A stretch of 64,000 nucleotides of DNA from Rhodotorula mucilaginosa (taxonomy: Eukaryota; Basidiomycota; Microbotryomycetes; Sporidiobolales; Sporidiobolaceae). The translations under genes and the position numbers were made by a program. The stretch spans positions 496,001-560,000 of the forward strand of contig CP137866.1 of the NCBI GenBank assembly GCA_034406715.1, given 5' to 3'. Shown here piece after piece: positions 1 through 12,179 of the stretch. Each line of letters begins with the position of its first letter. Within the stretch, counting starts at the first letter, position 1. A model generated the notes under the pieces. That model was not told the DNA's origin and ran no database searches. It saw only the letters and a list, made by a program, of their open reading frames with translations.

Positions 1-2016
1 TTATACCCAGCGCACCATGCGGTGACAGATCCTCTTTCAAGGGACGCTGCAAAGGTCTCGCAAACGCAGGAAGATGCATGCCAACGCACCCTGGAACTGG
101 AAGGCCTGGTTGACCTGCATGTTGCACGACTCGAAAGTGCGGTCGGACGAAGCGCCGAGCTCCTTGCGGACTTCGGGCTGGTTCCTGTGCGTGTCGGGAG
201 TACTACACGTATCAGCACTGCTCCCGAGGTGGGGTGATAGTAAGTCGCCGAACAGGTCGAGCTCAAGAGACGCACATGTAGGTCTCGATCCACTGCATCT
301 GCTTGTAGCAAAGCGGGCTGCCAGTGCCAGCATGAGAAGGGTCAGCTTCTCCCGCAAGCATTCTGCGGCTTGTCGGCCTCGCAGGTGAGCTCACCCATCC
401 TCGCCGTCACGGTCACACTTGCGACGGACTATGAGGGGTACGATCGTCAGCTTTGCTTCGGACAAGGTGGATCCAAGGATGAACAAGTCACTCACTGTCG
501 TACGGGTTGAGGCCAGACTGCTGGATCGGGCCGGCAACCTGCCAACACGAGAGCGTAGCCGGAACGCAAGTCTGCGCAGGAAAAGGAGCCCAGCAACAAA
601 GTCAGCTTTCGCGCGAGCTCACGACAACGAGACAGACGACTCAACGAAGCGGGACGGGTTGTTGTAACAAAACTCGGTCAAGCGCTGGCACGTCGGGACT
701 TTGCCACGAATCGACTGGCACGTCGCCTCGTCAAAGATCGGTCCGTACGGGTTCGCGCCCGGCGTCTCGGGTTGGTTGCACGACCAGTCCGGCACCGACG
801 CGAACTGGGTGTAGGCGTCGGTGAGGCCGTTCCCGATCAGGACCGACTTGAGCGGGATCGAGATACTCGAAGGAGTCGGCTTGGACTTGTTGTGCTTGTG
901 GATGACCGAGGCGATGTTGGGCAGGTAGGTGCCGGCGTACGATTCTGTAGACAGGCGAGGCGAGGCGCGGAGTGAGCAGCGTGGTCCTGCGAAAGGAGAA
1001 AAGAGCGAAACCGCTCGCCTCACCTCCCGAGACGTGGAAGTCGACGTCCTTGAACTTGGGGAACTTTTCGTAAAAGAGCTGCAGGAACGAGTAGATGTCC
1101 TCGGCCGTGTCCTGCGAGTTGGAGACCGTCTTGGAGCCGTACGAGTCTGCCGGGCGAGGAGGGAGGCGATCACAGTCAGTCTCCGGAACGAGCAGATTGG
1201 CAGCTACGCGGAGTGCGACACGGGAAGCGCCGCAGAACCCGCAGCACAGTCTGCCCTTCGCGTGACTCACAGCCGACCTGGACGGGCGAGTCGAGGAAGA
1301 TGACGTTGGCGGATTCGGTCCACGAGTGCGGGTTGTAGGTCGTGTTGAGACCGTCGTTGGCGACGGCGCAGGGGCCGAGCTCGAACAAGAGACCGGTGGT
1401 CGACGAGCACTGTCGGCGTACCCCGCTGTGGGTCAATTACTGTCCGCGCGAGAAGAGGCCAGCCCAAGAACCGCTCGAAACTCACGCCGGGTCCGCCGTT
1501 GATCCAGAGAACGAGGGGGTCCTGTTCGGGGTGCTTTGACCTCGACTCGAAGAACCAGTAAAAGAGGTGGGCGTCCTCGGGGATATCGAGGTAACCCGAA
1601 TAGGACTTTGACGACGAGTCGCAGAGACCCTTTGGCTCCTTCATGCGGAGCGAGTGGGCGGGAAAGTCGGCATGCTGGATCAACTCGTCTATGCGGGTGG
1701 GTGGGTCAGTTTCATTGTTCGAGTCTGAGGAGACGCAGAGATGGCTTGCTGCGGCGTCGGAGTGAGTGGGGCAACCGGAAGGGGGGAGGAACGTACACGA
1801 GATTCCGCTCTCCTGCACGCGGTGGCTGAATTCGCGTACGCCTTGCTCTGCCCACCCGATAGGCTGCGAGTGCTGTACCCCGTGCCAGGCATCCTTGAGG
1901 ACGGTGCCGAGGTCGAGCGGGGTGGACGCGGACGAAGCCGAGAAGGTCAACTGGGACGGGAGTGCGAGCGCGGTAGCGGCTGCGAGGGCCGGCGAGAGAG
2001 CCAACCAGGAGCGCAT
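1..2016 (-). CDS. Serine carboxypeptidase (carboxypeptidase Y-like, S10 family), 3' end beyond the window
   Basis: This gene encodes a secretory or vacuolar serine carboxypeptidase that removes C-terminal residues from peptides. The chosen ATG (2016) begins [20 protein letters not shown], a signal peptide. Spliced exons give the family landmarks in order: [10 protein letters not shown] joined across an intron to [14 protein letters not shown] (oxyanion region), then FLDSPVQVG joined to [19 protein letters not shown], and [11 protein letters not shown] with the catalytic serine. Further exons carry [11 protein letters not shown], a [12 protein letters not shown] segment and the stretch reading QPEVRKELG. 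The catalytic Asp and His normally lie further downstream and are not visible, so the gene runs off the left edge. At least seven short introns are needed. Start codons inside the 5' sequence upstream of 2016 would spoil the signal peptide, which supports this start. Confidence 0.9.
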
Positions 2017-2244
2017 CTTGACTGCGAGTATATACCGTCTAGCAGTCAGAGAGAGAGAGAATGAGAGGAGAACCGCGCGGTGAGTGACTGACTTGCCCGA
2101 TCGGGGGCACGTCATCTCCTATTGGCTCAATACAAATGCGTTTGTATTCAACATTACAAAATCCCCCGCCGCCGCCCCACCTGCCGAGTGACCGCGTGCT
2201 GTTCTCTCTACAGTACTCTCACTCGCCCCGGTTGCAGCCAAGCC

Positions 2245-2932
2245 ATGCCTCTCCTGTTCCCAGACAGCGCGCAATCCCCGCAGGCCATCCTCGACCAGGC
2301 CAAGAACGCCACCGCCGACAAGCCCCACTACCTCGTCTTTTTCGCCTCGGTCGACCCCAACACGGGCAAGCCCTGGTGCCCGGGTCAGTCCCCAAGTCTG
2401 CTCGTTGCAGCCGAGCTACGACCATCTAGGCGGTGGCCGGGATTGGCGGCTGGCGACAGGCGAGGGAAGGCTGACTTCGAGTGTTGACATCATCCCGCCG
2501 CATGGCGTACAGACTGCTCCGAGGTGCAAGGCGAGGTCGAGCGTCTCATCCCCGAGAAGAACAGCACCCTCGTCTTTGTCGGTGACCGCACCGAGTGCGT
2601 GCCCTGACCCCGCTCGCCCTGCAAGGTCAGGGATTGACCTCGCTCGTTCCGCTTGCCAATGCAGGTGGAAGAAGCCCGAGAACGCGTTCCGCCAAAAGCC
2701 GTTCAACATCTCCAAGATCCCGACCATCATCCGCGTCCAAGGCGGCGCCGACAACGTCGCAGCTTCGGTGCGTCTGGTCCTCCATCGAGCTCTTGCGTTT
2801 GTGCACCCCTACCCACCGAAGTCCACTTTGAGCTGAACTCGTATGGTGACATCCGCACAGCTCGACTCGGCACCGCGCTTGATCGAGAGCGAACTCCGCG
2901 ATCGGTCAAAGTTCGAAGAGTTTGTCAAGTAG
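2245..2932 (+). CDS. Thioredoxin-like protein of the TRP14/TXNDC17 (DUF953) family
   Basis: This is a small cytosolic disulfide reductase of about 120 residues. Four exons join cleanly: 2245-2383, 2513-2594, 2665-2767 and 2861-2932. The first junction creates the active-site motif WCPDC, in which the Asp codon is split by the intron. Downstream are STLVFVGDRTEW, a KPFNISKIPTIIRV strand containing the cis-proline expected of a thioredoxin fold, and a short C-terminal helix ending FEEFVK. The WCPDC motif separates TRP14-like proteins from classical WCGPC thioredoxins. The start codon lies 229 nt from the divergent carboxypeptidase start, so the two may share a promoter. I am confident of the family; the substrate is unknown. 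Confidence 0.9.
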
Positions 2933-3052
2933 AAACGCCGAGCGAGAACATCTATATCTAGCCCCTTTCGGTTCTCCCTGCTCTGTATCCAATTCGAAAT
3001 CTCTTCCCAAGTCTCTCGGCATGGGAAAGCAGCAAAGAAGAATATACCAGTA

Positions 3053-4058
3053 TCAGCAAAAGTATCGTCTCCTCGTACTCCCCGTCCGACTCGCGCCGCT
3101 GCTCAACGGCGTCTCTGCTCCGTCGTCCCCGTCCGTCTCCTCGCCTTCTTCTCCCGTCGCCGTGTGTGGGTGGACCTCCTCACCATCGCCGCCTCCGTCC
3201 GACGAGGACGAAGCCTCGTCAACAAGCGTCGCCGCTCCCTCCGCGACCAATTTGGCGAGCGAGCGGGTAATGGCCGCCACGAGCGGATCGACAGAGAGTT
3301 CCCCTCCTCCAGATCCAGTTCCGACGGCAGCAGACGCAGCTGCAGGAGCTTGAGTTCCTGCCGTTCCGTTCAGGGAGGGGGCCGTACTGGCTGCCGTCGG
3401 GAAGGGGACGAGCTGACTACTCGCATTCGAGAATGAAGACGCAGCAGCAGCATCTCTGCCCTCTTCGGCCGAACCCGTCGTCGTAGGCGGTACGGCCGTC
3501 GTCTCACCATCTCCTACCACTTCCAAGTGGGAATCATTCGCCGGATTCACCTCGTCGGCATCGGCACCGCCGCCGAGCGAAACCAGATCATCGACGTCAA
3601 TCCCGGTTCCGGCGCCTGTTCCTGTTCCCCCGCTCGCGTCCGACGACTGGAGGAGCGAATTCGAAAAGTGGGCGGCGACGAGTCCGTTCAGGCTGTTTCT
3701 CCGCTCGGCAAAGCCTTGAGGATGATAAAGCTGCTGCGGGCTGGTGCCCGCCGCCGCCACCGCGGCCGATGGTCCGGCTGCAAATCCGTTCATCGAGAAA
3801 TTGGACCCGAACCCGAGTCCGGGTGCGCCTCCCAAACCGAGCGCGAGAGTCCCGTTCGGGTTTGCGTTGGCAGAAGCGGGAGAGAAGGCCGCGATCGTGG
3901 CCGGAGTGGCTGCGGGCGGTCTCGGATTCGGGTACGACGAACTCGGCGTTGTCGCCGTCGTGTTGATGCTCGAGGTGTAAGACTCGGATGCGAAGCGGGC
4001 AGAGCGTGCGCCGTCCGGAGAGAACATGAAGGACGAAGTCAGCGAGCGGCGACCCGTT

Positions 4059-4090
<32 letters not shown>

Positions 4091-4814
4091 TCCTCCTCCT
4101 CCTCCCGGTGGCGAAACGGACGCGGCTGCTCCTGGGATCCGGATCGAGCTGGAAGAAGGTCCGCCGTACATGTCTAGTCTGGAAGTTCTTGAGACCGACC
4201 GCTGGTGCGTGTAGCTGCCATTCGGACCGGCGGCAAACAAAGAGGAGAGGTCGAGTTCTTCCAACTCGTCGATCGAGATCCCGCATCGCCTGCGCAGTTC
4301 GGCCAGTTCCCGTTGATAGTACGCATTGACTCGCTCGCTGTTGGCGAGTCTGACTCGGAGGGTCTCGTTCTCGCGGAGGGCGAGGAGGACATCCGGGGTC
4401 AGGTCGGGCGCGGGCAGGATCGGCGACACGAGCGCGGACGCGGACGACGACGACGGCGATGAAGGGAACGATACGGACGACGAGGTCGAGGCTGAGGTTG
4501 AGAGGGAGGAAGAGGAAGAGTTTGTGCGGGATTTGGACGACCTGTGTGGGCGTTGCTCGGGCGGCGGGAGATGCGGTTTCTGCTGTTCGTACGCGAGCAA
4601 CGCGAGGCGTAACTTGAGGGCGATGGCGTCACCCTGACCTTCGACGGCCCTCTCGAGTTGGTCCTTCTCCCTTTGCAACTGCGTGCACGGGCGGTCAGCG
4701 GTCGGGTGATGACACCGTTCGGAAAGGATGATAAAGTCGGCGGAGGGGGCAGGTGCTCACTTGTTCGAGCCTGGAGGTGAGCTGGCGGACCAGGTTGTTC
4801 TCTTCTGTGGCCAT
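3053..4814 (-). CDS. Coiled-coil protein resembling CCDC6 / DUF2046
   Basis: Two exons are seen. The first reads MATEENNLVRQLTSRLEQ and joins across an intron (about 4680-4760) to LQREKDQLERAVEGQGDAI. Together they form a coiled-coil segment like the C-terminal half of CCDC6/DUF2046 proteins. A second helix near the middle, with NETLRVRLANSERVNAYYQRELAELRRRCGISIDEL, also fits that family. I infer the family from this pattern only. The remaining two thirds are low complexity: Ser-rich tracts, about 17 consecutive glycines encoded by a (GGC/GGA) run at 4062-4110, and Ala/Gly/Ser-rich sequence. The C-terminus is acidic and ends RRRYFC. No catalytic domain is visible. The function is not known; a scaffold role is possible. 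Confidence 0.6.
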
Positions 4815-4990
4815 GCTTGCCTCGCCACTCGAGTGGGAGCAGGGCTCACGGTGCTGGATCGCTGCGCCGGTCCTCGCACCGCGCGCTGACCGCCGAGGTC
4901 ACAAGTGGGGCCGACGGACGAATCTGAGTGGGGAAAGGAGCCCTTATCTCGCCGCCTCTACAACCTCTCATACACTCGCAAATCAAAGCC

Positions 4991-6317
4991 ATGCCGCACG
5001 AGTTGCAGCTTCCCAAATTGGACATCTCGCCCTTCCTCGACTCGGCCAGGTCCGACCCCGCCCAACGCCGACAGGCAGCCGCTGACCTCGACCATCACCT
5101 GACCGCCTATGGCTTCTTGTATCTGACCGGATTCGACGCCGTCGTGTCACAGCAGGACCTCGACGCCGTCCTCGACGTCTCGCGTGCCTTTTTTGCGAGG
5201 CCGGATGCAGAAAAAGTAAAGCTCAAGATCCAGCGCGGAGATGGCGCTCGAGGTGAGCTGGCGGCAGGACGTGCACGCATTCCGATCCTTTGTGGTCCTT
5301 CGAAACGCGCTGAAGATCGATTCCGTTTTGCCCACAGGTTGGCAGAAGATGGGCGAGAACGTGACCGGAGGATACTCCGATTGGCACGAAGGCAAGTACC
5401 GCGCTTGACTACCCGGACGCTCGCTTTCCGCCAGCTCACTGACCCGGATTTGCCCGGCACAGGCTGGGATTGTTACAAACCCTTCCCATCCGAAGAAGAA
5501 GATCCGACCAAGCTCCTGCACGGTCCGAACCGCTGGCCCTCTCAGCCCGCCAATTTCCGTCCCCTCCTCGAAGCGCACTTCGAAAAGATGCAACTCCTCG
5601 GACACGCCCTCATGGAAGCGACTGCCATGGCACTCGGCCTTCACGGAGGAGAGAACGAAGACGATGACTATGCCCGCTTGAAGAGCTGGGTGTCGGACCC
5701 GTTCTGGGTCGCGCGGTGCATCGGCTATCCGCCGCTGCCACCGGACGCCAAGGGCGTATCGTGCGGCGCCCACAAGGATTACGGCAACTGGACTCTCCTC
5801 CTCGCCGATCCGACTCCCGGCGCTCTCCAAGTCTTCCTCCGAGACCCGCAGGGGAGCGAGACCGACCCCGACTCGGGCGAGCGCGGCACTTGGATCAACG
5901 CTGACCCGAAACCGGGCTGCCTCGTCGTCAACGTCGGAGAGATGGTCGAGGTGTATTCCGCCGGTCGGTACAAGGCGACGCTGCACCGAGTGATCCACAA
6001 GTCGCCGACCTACCGCGTCTCGGTGCCGTTCTTCTTTGAACCAAACTTTGACGCGACGATCACCGTGAGTGGCGTTTGTGCTCCCCGTCGAGACGACAAC
6101 GCTTCTTCGCGCCGTTCGACTTACAAGTACAAGCAATTCTGACTCTCAATGCTCATGCCCACAGCCACTCGTCGCCGCCTCTCGCCGAGCCGCGAAAGGG
6201 GGGCAGTCTGAGATGCCGGCAAAGAAGCAAATCAAACCTGTCCACTATGGCGAGTTCCTCGCGGCCAAAGTTGCAAAGAACTTTAGCCTAGAAGACCCCT
6301 CGACTCTGCTGTTCTGA
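4991..6317 (+). CDS. 2-oxoglutarate/Fe(II)-dependent oxygenase (isopenicillin N synthase-like)
   Basis: This is a non-haem iron oxygenase of about 350 residues. The N-terminal half has LPKLDISPFLDSAR and AYGFLYLTGF, typical of the DIOX_N domain. The C-terminal half has the iron-binding facial triad: His and Asp in GAHKDYG and the distal His in TLHRVIH. The 2OG-binding Arg is in YRVSVPFFF. Four exons are joined by three introns (about 5253-5337, 5392-5462 and 6065-6164). The second intron has a GC donor; splicing there restores the family sequence YSDWHEGWDCYKP. Without that splice the frame hits a stop. The last exon supplies a basic tail and the HYGEFLAAKVAKNF helix normal for this family. 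The substrate cannot be read from the sequence. Confidence 0.9.
5392..5462 (+). other. GC-AG intron in the 2OG oxygenase gene
   Basis: The exon ends ...CACGAAG and the intron begins GCAAGT and ends CACAG. Joining gives HEGWDCY in the correct frame. No GT donor nearby gives that frame, because the nearest one (GTACCG) shifts it. Confidence 0.85.
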
Positions 6318-6512
6318 TGCCGCAATGCAATGCAAACGCTATCGTGTGGATGCTCCGCTCGAAACTAGGACTCGCTACGCCCGAGCATGTCTCGTCTCTC
6401 CGGACCCTCGTTACCCGTAACCGTGACGCTTGCTTTAAGTCAGCTTTCATGCATCACCTCCAAGAACCCCTACACGCCGCCCCACTAAGCTTCGAAACCT
6501 CCCAGGACGGTT

Positions 6513-8976
6513 CTATCGAGTGATGAAGAGACGGAACACCTCCTCCGCCTCGGCGGCGTCTGTGGCTCCTCCGGGCCGCACCAAGAATTCGACGACGCTG
6601 AGACCCACCCGCGGAGTGAGCGAGTATCGCTTGACCAGGGCTCCTCCTCCGGACGGGGTGCCGTCGACGGAAAGGTCGAGTCCTCCTCCATTCACTGGTG
6701 CTGGTGGGACCGCTACTGCGGTCGGTAGTTCGGCGATTTCGACGAGCGACAAGGTGCTCGGACGCGCTACCGCTGCTGTCACGTGCGGCAACGGGTCATC
6801 CGAAGAAGAAGAAGACGCGAAGCCATTTTCGGCTTTCGCCTTGCCCTTGACGTCGGAGGCGGCGGCGAACCTCAAGGCAATCTCGACCCGGTCCGTCCCA
6901 AAGGGCACAGAGAGCGAATGTTGTCGAACGCTCGAATTGTCGAGCACGATGGGCTTCGGGACGAACGCAGGAGTCGCACTGGGCGAGGGCGTCACCTCGA
7001 TGCGGGACACGAGCGGTGCCTCGCCTGGGATTGGAAGCCGTGCGACATGACGAGGAACGCGCGGCTGATCGACTGCCGGAGGCGCCGCATAGAGGAGGTC
7101 GGGACGGAGGGCGACTCCGCCGTTATGCACGTTCGGAGACCCGTTGAGCATGCCCGCGATCGGCGCATACAAACCCGTCGAGGCGGGGTCCGGTTGGCCG
7201 CCAAACGTGGTCGTCGAGGCGGCAGTCGCTGCCAAGCCACCGTTCAGAGCATGCGATGGATTCAGAGCGGGTAAATCGACGGGAGCCGATCCAGGCAGGG
7301 CAAAGGGATCCGCCGGGAGGTGGTGCGGCTGCAGGCCGTCGGGCCGACCACTGTTGTATCCGTGAAATCCGTCGGGGACCACCGATCCGTGTCGACTGTG
7401 ACCGTCGTCGCTCTCGTAGTCATCGTCATGCTGGTCGTAATCCGCGCTCTGGTCCGCTCCGCCCGTTGCGGCAGCTGCGACCGGAGTCGCCGACGGCTGT
7501 CGCTGCTTCTGCCGCGCCTTGGCCTCGGGGTCTCTCTTGGTGTATTTTCTCGGCTCTCGCGGTGGGACGTACTGCGGCGGCGGTTCGCGCATGATCTGGG
7601 CAAAGTGCCGCTTCATGGCGATGGCGTCCTGCGCGATCCCGGACGATTCCTCGTTGTAGTACAGCGCGTTGTCAAAGATGAGGTTGACGTCCTCGATGAA
7701 GGACGCTGCGGTAGCGTAGTAGCGGTGCGTGGTCCGGTACTTGACGGTCGAGAACGATTGGGGCGACGAGATGATCTGGTAGTAGTCGGGCCAGAGGTTG
7801 CGGTCCGGCAACTTTTCAAACTGGTCGGCGAGTCGTCGGCCGTCCGGAGCGTGCAGGGCCGTGGTCTGGTTGAGCTTCTTGAGGAGCCACGGCTTGAGCT
7901 GTGTCGCGCGCTTGATGTCGTCACCCCTGCCCTCTTCGGCGTGGGACCCGGGAGTCTCGACAGCGACGGGCTCGGGCGCGTCGTCTTCCTCCGGTTCGCG
8001 GGACGGCTCGACCTCGCCGGTCATGACGGCGTACGTATCTTTCAAGATCTTGTGCAGGTACTTGGCGTCTAGAAAGATCGGAGATCCCGGCGCGTTGTAT
8101 CGTTTCGCGTTGACAAAGATCTGGTTCAAGTCGGTCTTGAAGTCGGGAAAGCTGCGGTATTGCACTGCGCAGTTTTGGCGAGGTGTCAGCGGGCTTTTCA
8201 TCGGCGAGCAGAACTATCAGAACTCTCTCGAGACGAACAAGTGTCTAGCTTCTCCTTGACCTCTTTGAACGAGATTGGCTTCTTGAGCATCTTGTAGTAG
8301 TCGGGGTATTCTTGCGGGTTCGGAAGCTCGGCAAAGGCCAGGTAGAGCGGTCTCGATGGACTGCAACGAGGGACTCGGGCGGTCAGAACTCCTCAGTCTG
8401 GCGACATGGAAGGTCGAGGGAGGGAACAAGAAGGGCTCACTCGTTCCGATCTGTCGCGGCGATCAACTTGTCGTAAAGCTCGAGTCCGAGCTGGCGTACA
8501 CGTTCATAGCCTTCGGTGTCGTGAGCAGGCAGCGTGTTGGGATGCGGAGTGCCGGGAGCGCGCGATCCTGCGCCCAACTACAGGCAGTGGGTCGAAGAGT
8601 CAGCCTGAGTGAGCGAGGGGGGGAGAGCGCGGCCATGGCTGCTCTGGGTGGCTGTGCTTGGCGTATGGCAAGCCGTGGTCCTGCAGCCACGACGTGCCGT
8701 TGATCTCTTCCTCTCTCGCCCCCGCTGCCCCGCCTCTCTCTCCCTCTCCGACCGTCCCGCCGAGCTCCACCGCAACAGCCCCATGAACAACACAAGCACA
8801 ACGTGACGATGGGAACGCACCTCGGCCGCGTTGCTCGTCCGCTTCCGGCTCCGCTCGCCCTCCAGGATCAACGAGGTGTCGACCGCGCCGCGAACTCGTT
8901 TCCGAGGTCCTCCGCCGCCACCACCGCCGTACCCGGCCGGGGGAGGCGATCCCGCATTACTGGCGGGGTGCGACAT
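6513..8976 (-). CDS. Tandem bromodomain protein, RSC4-like chromatin-remodelling subunit
   Basis: Two bromodomains read acetylated histone lysines. The first is built from several exons: LYDKLIAATDRN, then LYLAFAELPNPQEYPDYYKM, then FPDFKTDLNQIFVNAKRYNA, with the acetyl-lysine-binding Asn in NAKRYN. The second has FEKLPDRNLWPDYYQIISSP and VNLIFDNALYYNEES with the matching Asn. A basic NLS-like KKRVR/RSRKR stretch lies at the N-terminus after MSHPASN. The C-terminal 350 residues are mostly disordered but contain the segment LDNSSVRQHSLSVPFGTDRV, which resembles the C-terminal domain of fungal Rsc4-type proteins. Tandem bromodomains without BAH or AT-hook motifs favour RSC4 over RSC1/2. The start (8976) is the only ATG upstream of the basic region in this frame that makes sense. 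Confidence 0.82.
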
Positions 8977-9497
8977 GCTCTGGTGCACCGCTCGCGTCTC
9001 GCTCTGCTTGCTGTGCCGAGATGCAGACGCGGAAGAAGGGGCGGCGCGGCCACCTTGGAATTCACGTGCTTTGTATTGCCAAGTTCGTATCGTCCCATTA
9101 CAAACTAGAGACAAATTCTTCAAAGGTTGCGATGCGTTGCTTGCGGGTCTAGGCCACTAACAGGCGCCTGGGAGCATACATCGAGTCACAGACACAGAGA
9201 GGGGAGGGGGAGGATGGCGAGACAAGCAACGGAGAAAGAGGAGAACGGACGATAGAGGCGCCGGGGGGTATTCGAACGCAAGTGGCAAGGCGCAACTAAA
9301 GTGTGTTCAAGAGTCACACGCTTTGTGTAGGGTATGAGTGCTTCAAGCGTGCATATGGGTAAAGGAAGCGGGGACCCGCGCGTGCGTATAGGAGGGGGAG
9401 GAATCCACGGATGGTGAAGGAGAGACGAAAAAAAAGGGGAAGATCGTTATGGGACGTGCGTCGGGGGCGAGAAGAAGGGAAGAGTAGTACAGGCGAT
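8977..9497. other. Intergenic: bromodomain-gene promoter and Ras 3' region
   Basis: No gene is seen. The segment holds the 5' flank of the bromodomain gene and the 3' untranslated region of the Ras gene, both on the minus strand. Reading frames here are short and lack any family signature. Confidence 0.6.
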
Positions 9498-10924
9498 TTA
9501 GAGGATGACACAGCCGGTGCAGCATCCTGCAGACTGGGTCTGCTCTTCTTGGAACTGGGCCGGCTTGGTCGCGGCGGCAGCTCCAGGTCGACCCGCAGCT
9601 TGCTCCTATGAGCCCCGAAACAGATTACAGGGTCAGTATGCCCTAGCTTCGAAAGAAAAAGAGGTAAAAGACAAACCCGGCATACCTTGTTGTATCTTCG
9701 GATCTCGCGGACCAGGTCGTGGAACGCCTCGTCGACGTTCATCCGCTGCTTGGCCGACGTCTCGATGAACCGGCACCCAAAGTGCTTTGCCAACGCCTGC
9801 CCCTCGTGTGTCCCGACTTGTCGCTCGTGCTCCAGATCGGCCTTGTTCGCCACGACCACCACCGGGAAATAGTCCTTGTCCTTGACGCCTGAAATGCCGA
9901 GGAGTGGAGTGAGAGTGCGCGGGGATCGAGAAAAACATCAGCCTTTCGTCAATGCGGCACAGGCGGCAAAAGGGAGCCCATGGGGTAGAGAGACGAACGG
10001 AGGATTTGCTGGTGGAAGGTGCTGATCTCGTCAAAGGAATTCCGCGACGTGATCGAGTACACCAGGAGGAAGCCTTCGCCTGTTCGCATGTACTGCTCGC
10101 GCATGGCTCTGTCGGTCGAGGCGTCCGGTTTACGGTGTCAGAGCCTGCTGCACCTCGAGTAAACGCAACCCTGGCGAGATGAGGTGGCGACTCACGAGTA
10201 CTCTTCTTGACCCGCGGTATCCAAAACATCGAGCAATGCGACCTCTTCGTCGATCATGCATTGCTTCCGGTACGAATCTCTGTCACGCGGAGAAGCACCA
10301 CAAGGTCAGCCGTCGTTTCTTCGGTGCCATGAGGACTGGATGTACGTACTCCTGTATGTTGTGAAGACAGGGCGGTGTGCGGGAAGGCAAAGGGACAGTC
10401 AGCATTCCCTCGTCGGTTCCTCTCGCCTCCAATCCCCCGGACCAGCAGTTCCCGGCGGCCACCATCACTCCGGGACTCCAGAACCGCCTCGGGCGAAGGG
10501 CAGAAACGCGAGCAGAGGAGCGAGAGGGATTCATCAACGAACAATGGTCGGGTCGTATCTGGCAAGGCAGAGTCAGCCCTCGGCACCGCACTTGGCGATT
10601 CGGTCGAGCCGCTAGCTCTGGTGGAGAGAGAAAGAAAACTTACTCGTCGACGAAATGGGACTGGATGAACTGGATCGTGAGGGCCGATTTCCCGACACCA
10701 CCCCCTCCGACGACGACGAGTTTATACTCGCGCAAGAACTGTGCCTGCAGGACGGTGCCAGCGGGTCCAAGTCAGCTTCCACAGGGCTTATCGTTGGATC
10801 ACCAGTCGTGGAGTTTCGTAGGCGTGTGCAGCCTGTGGTCGAGCGAGGCGGGCATTTTGCTCGGCGGCGGGGGACGAGGTGCGAGCGAGCGAGGAAGCGG
10901 CAGACGGCGACTCGCCTTGGACAT
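9498..10924 (-). CDS. RAS1: Ras family small GTPase
   Basis: The product is a membrane-anchored GTP switch upstream of cAMP and morphogenesis signalling in fungi. The spliced N-terminus is MSK joined to [20 protein letters not shown], which includes the P-loop. It continues with [20 protein letters not shown] (effector loop), [12 protein letters not shown] (switch II), [23 protein letters not shown] and ETSAKQR (guanine-binding motifs). The C-terminus is CCTGCVIL, a CaaX box with two adjacent cysteines that could be palmitoylated. The first coding exon is only nine bases (10916-10924) and is followed by a GC-AG intron. The terminal exon ends with a short Gln/Ala-rich hypervariable region. Residue 12-equivalent is glycine, so this looks like an ordinary, regulated Ras. 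Confidence 0.96.
10745..10915 (-). other. GC-AG intron in the Ras gene
   Basis: On the minus strand the first exon ATGTCCAAG is followed by GCGAGT, and the next exon starts after CCTGCAG. The join gives [11 protein letters not shown], the expected Ras N-terminus. At 171 nt it is longer than most introns in the window. Confidence 0.85.
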
Positions 10925-12179
10925 GTTGCTGTGCTGACCCTGTTTCGGTTCCTTCTCAAGGTCTGTCGGTACTCGTGCGGGTGCAAGCGTGGGCTAGACG
11001 GGAGCAGAGTGGACAAGGACCCCCGTTTTCTCATTTCGATCATTCAATTGTTGGCTCAACCTTTGGTCGGCGTCCAACCCGACATCGCAGGCGCAGCTCT
11101 TACAGTCATGTGCTTGCACGGGTCTGCGGTCCAGCGCTTTGTCTACCCTTGCACCTCAAGCGCTCACGACGCTACGCGGGCCGTGGCTAGACATGTACAC
11201 CTGGCGGGACCCTTTGTCTCTCAGCTGGCCGTCTCTCTCCCCCGTGTCTGCGCTGACGCGGCAGCCTCCCTTGCACTCCAACGCTAAGCTGCAATTCTTT
11301 GAATGACCGTCGCCGCCGCGCTGGCTCTTCTCCAGCTTGTCGACCCTCGCCTTATGCCGCACCCGATTCCGCTCCTCCGCTCAGCCGTCTGACGCCCTGG
11401 TGCGTCAGCGATATCGCGACGGGACACGACGCTGGTATGACGATGGAGTACGCACGCTGCTTGGGCCAACAGCGCGCACTCGCTGTCACTCTCCCGTCAT
11501 CAGCAGCTCTCGACATCTGCGCGGACCGCGGCTCGCATGCATCTCAAAAATGCGGCAGCTATGTATTAGTCGACCCCTTCAGCCGGGCGTTTCCTCACTT
11601 TATTCTTTCCAGGAGGATTATGCAGTCTCGGCAGTCAATGGCTACGCATCTGTCGTGGTTGAAACCCTCGACAGCAATTTTCCTCAGACAGGCTGCCGAG
11701 CGGTTTCTTCTGCGCGTGTACCGCACGCATCCCTTGCTGCCATCAAAGCACTCGACGATGCTGGCAAAGGCTCACAACAGCAGGGGGAATACGGCGAACA
11801 CCCTATTTACACAAGGTGGATATTGATTTTGCTCGCGAGAATTCAGTCCCCCGCATGCCTAAACGATCACCGCTCGTCGTAATTGTGACCGATCACGCTC
11901 GGTGAGTTTCCAACCGGAGGGTGTATGGGCTTTCACATGCCATCTGCTGTGCATACATAACCGCAAGCTCAGCGTTCGCAGGTGGCACGAAATGCAGAGC
12001 CGACTCCGCAATATGACGCACGGGATCTGCTCAAAAACCGCGACGAGACCGAGGCGATCGCTCGGCGTCAAGGGTTCGGCCACGCACACATACGACACCA
12101 AAGCATTATGTAACGCTTTGCGGGTACACTCTTCTCCTTCGCCAGTCTCGTTCACCTCCGCAGCGACTCTAAAGAACCG
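10925..12179. promoter_or_regulatory. Divergent intergenic region between Ras and the first coiled-coil paralogue
   Basis: About 1.25 kb separates two divergent start codons. Open frames exist (for example 11299-11826 on the plus strand) but have no recognisable domain or splice pattern. I treat the whole as promoter and 5' untranslated sequence. No specific binding site can be supported. Confidence 0.5.

Noticed and set aside
3527-4177. A plus-strand frame with an Arg-rich product opposite the CCDC6-like gene
   Set aside because: It is the antisense shadow of the real minus-strand exon; the Arg-rich composition follows from GC-rich repeats.
9265-9290. A TTCGAA-containing stretch resembling a tRNA T-loop
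   Set aside because: No matching stems, acceptor or anticodon arm could be drawn around it.
11299-11826. A 175-codon frame in the Ras / coiled-coil intergenic region
   Set aside because: Several overlapping frames of similar length exist here, none with a family signature.
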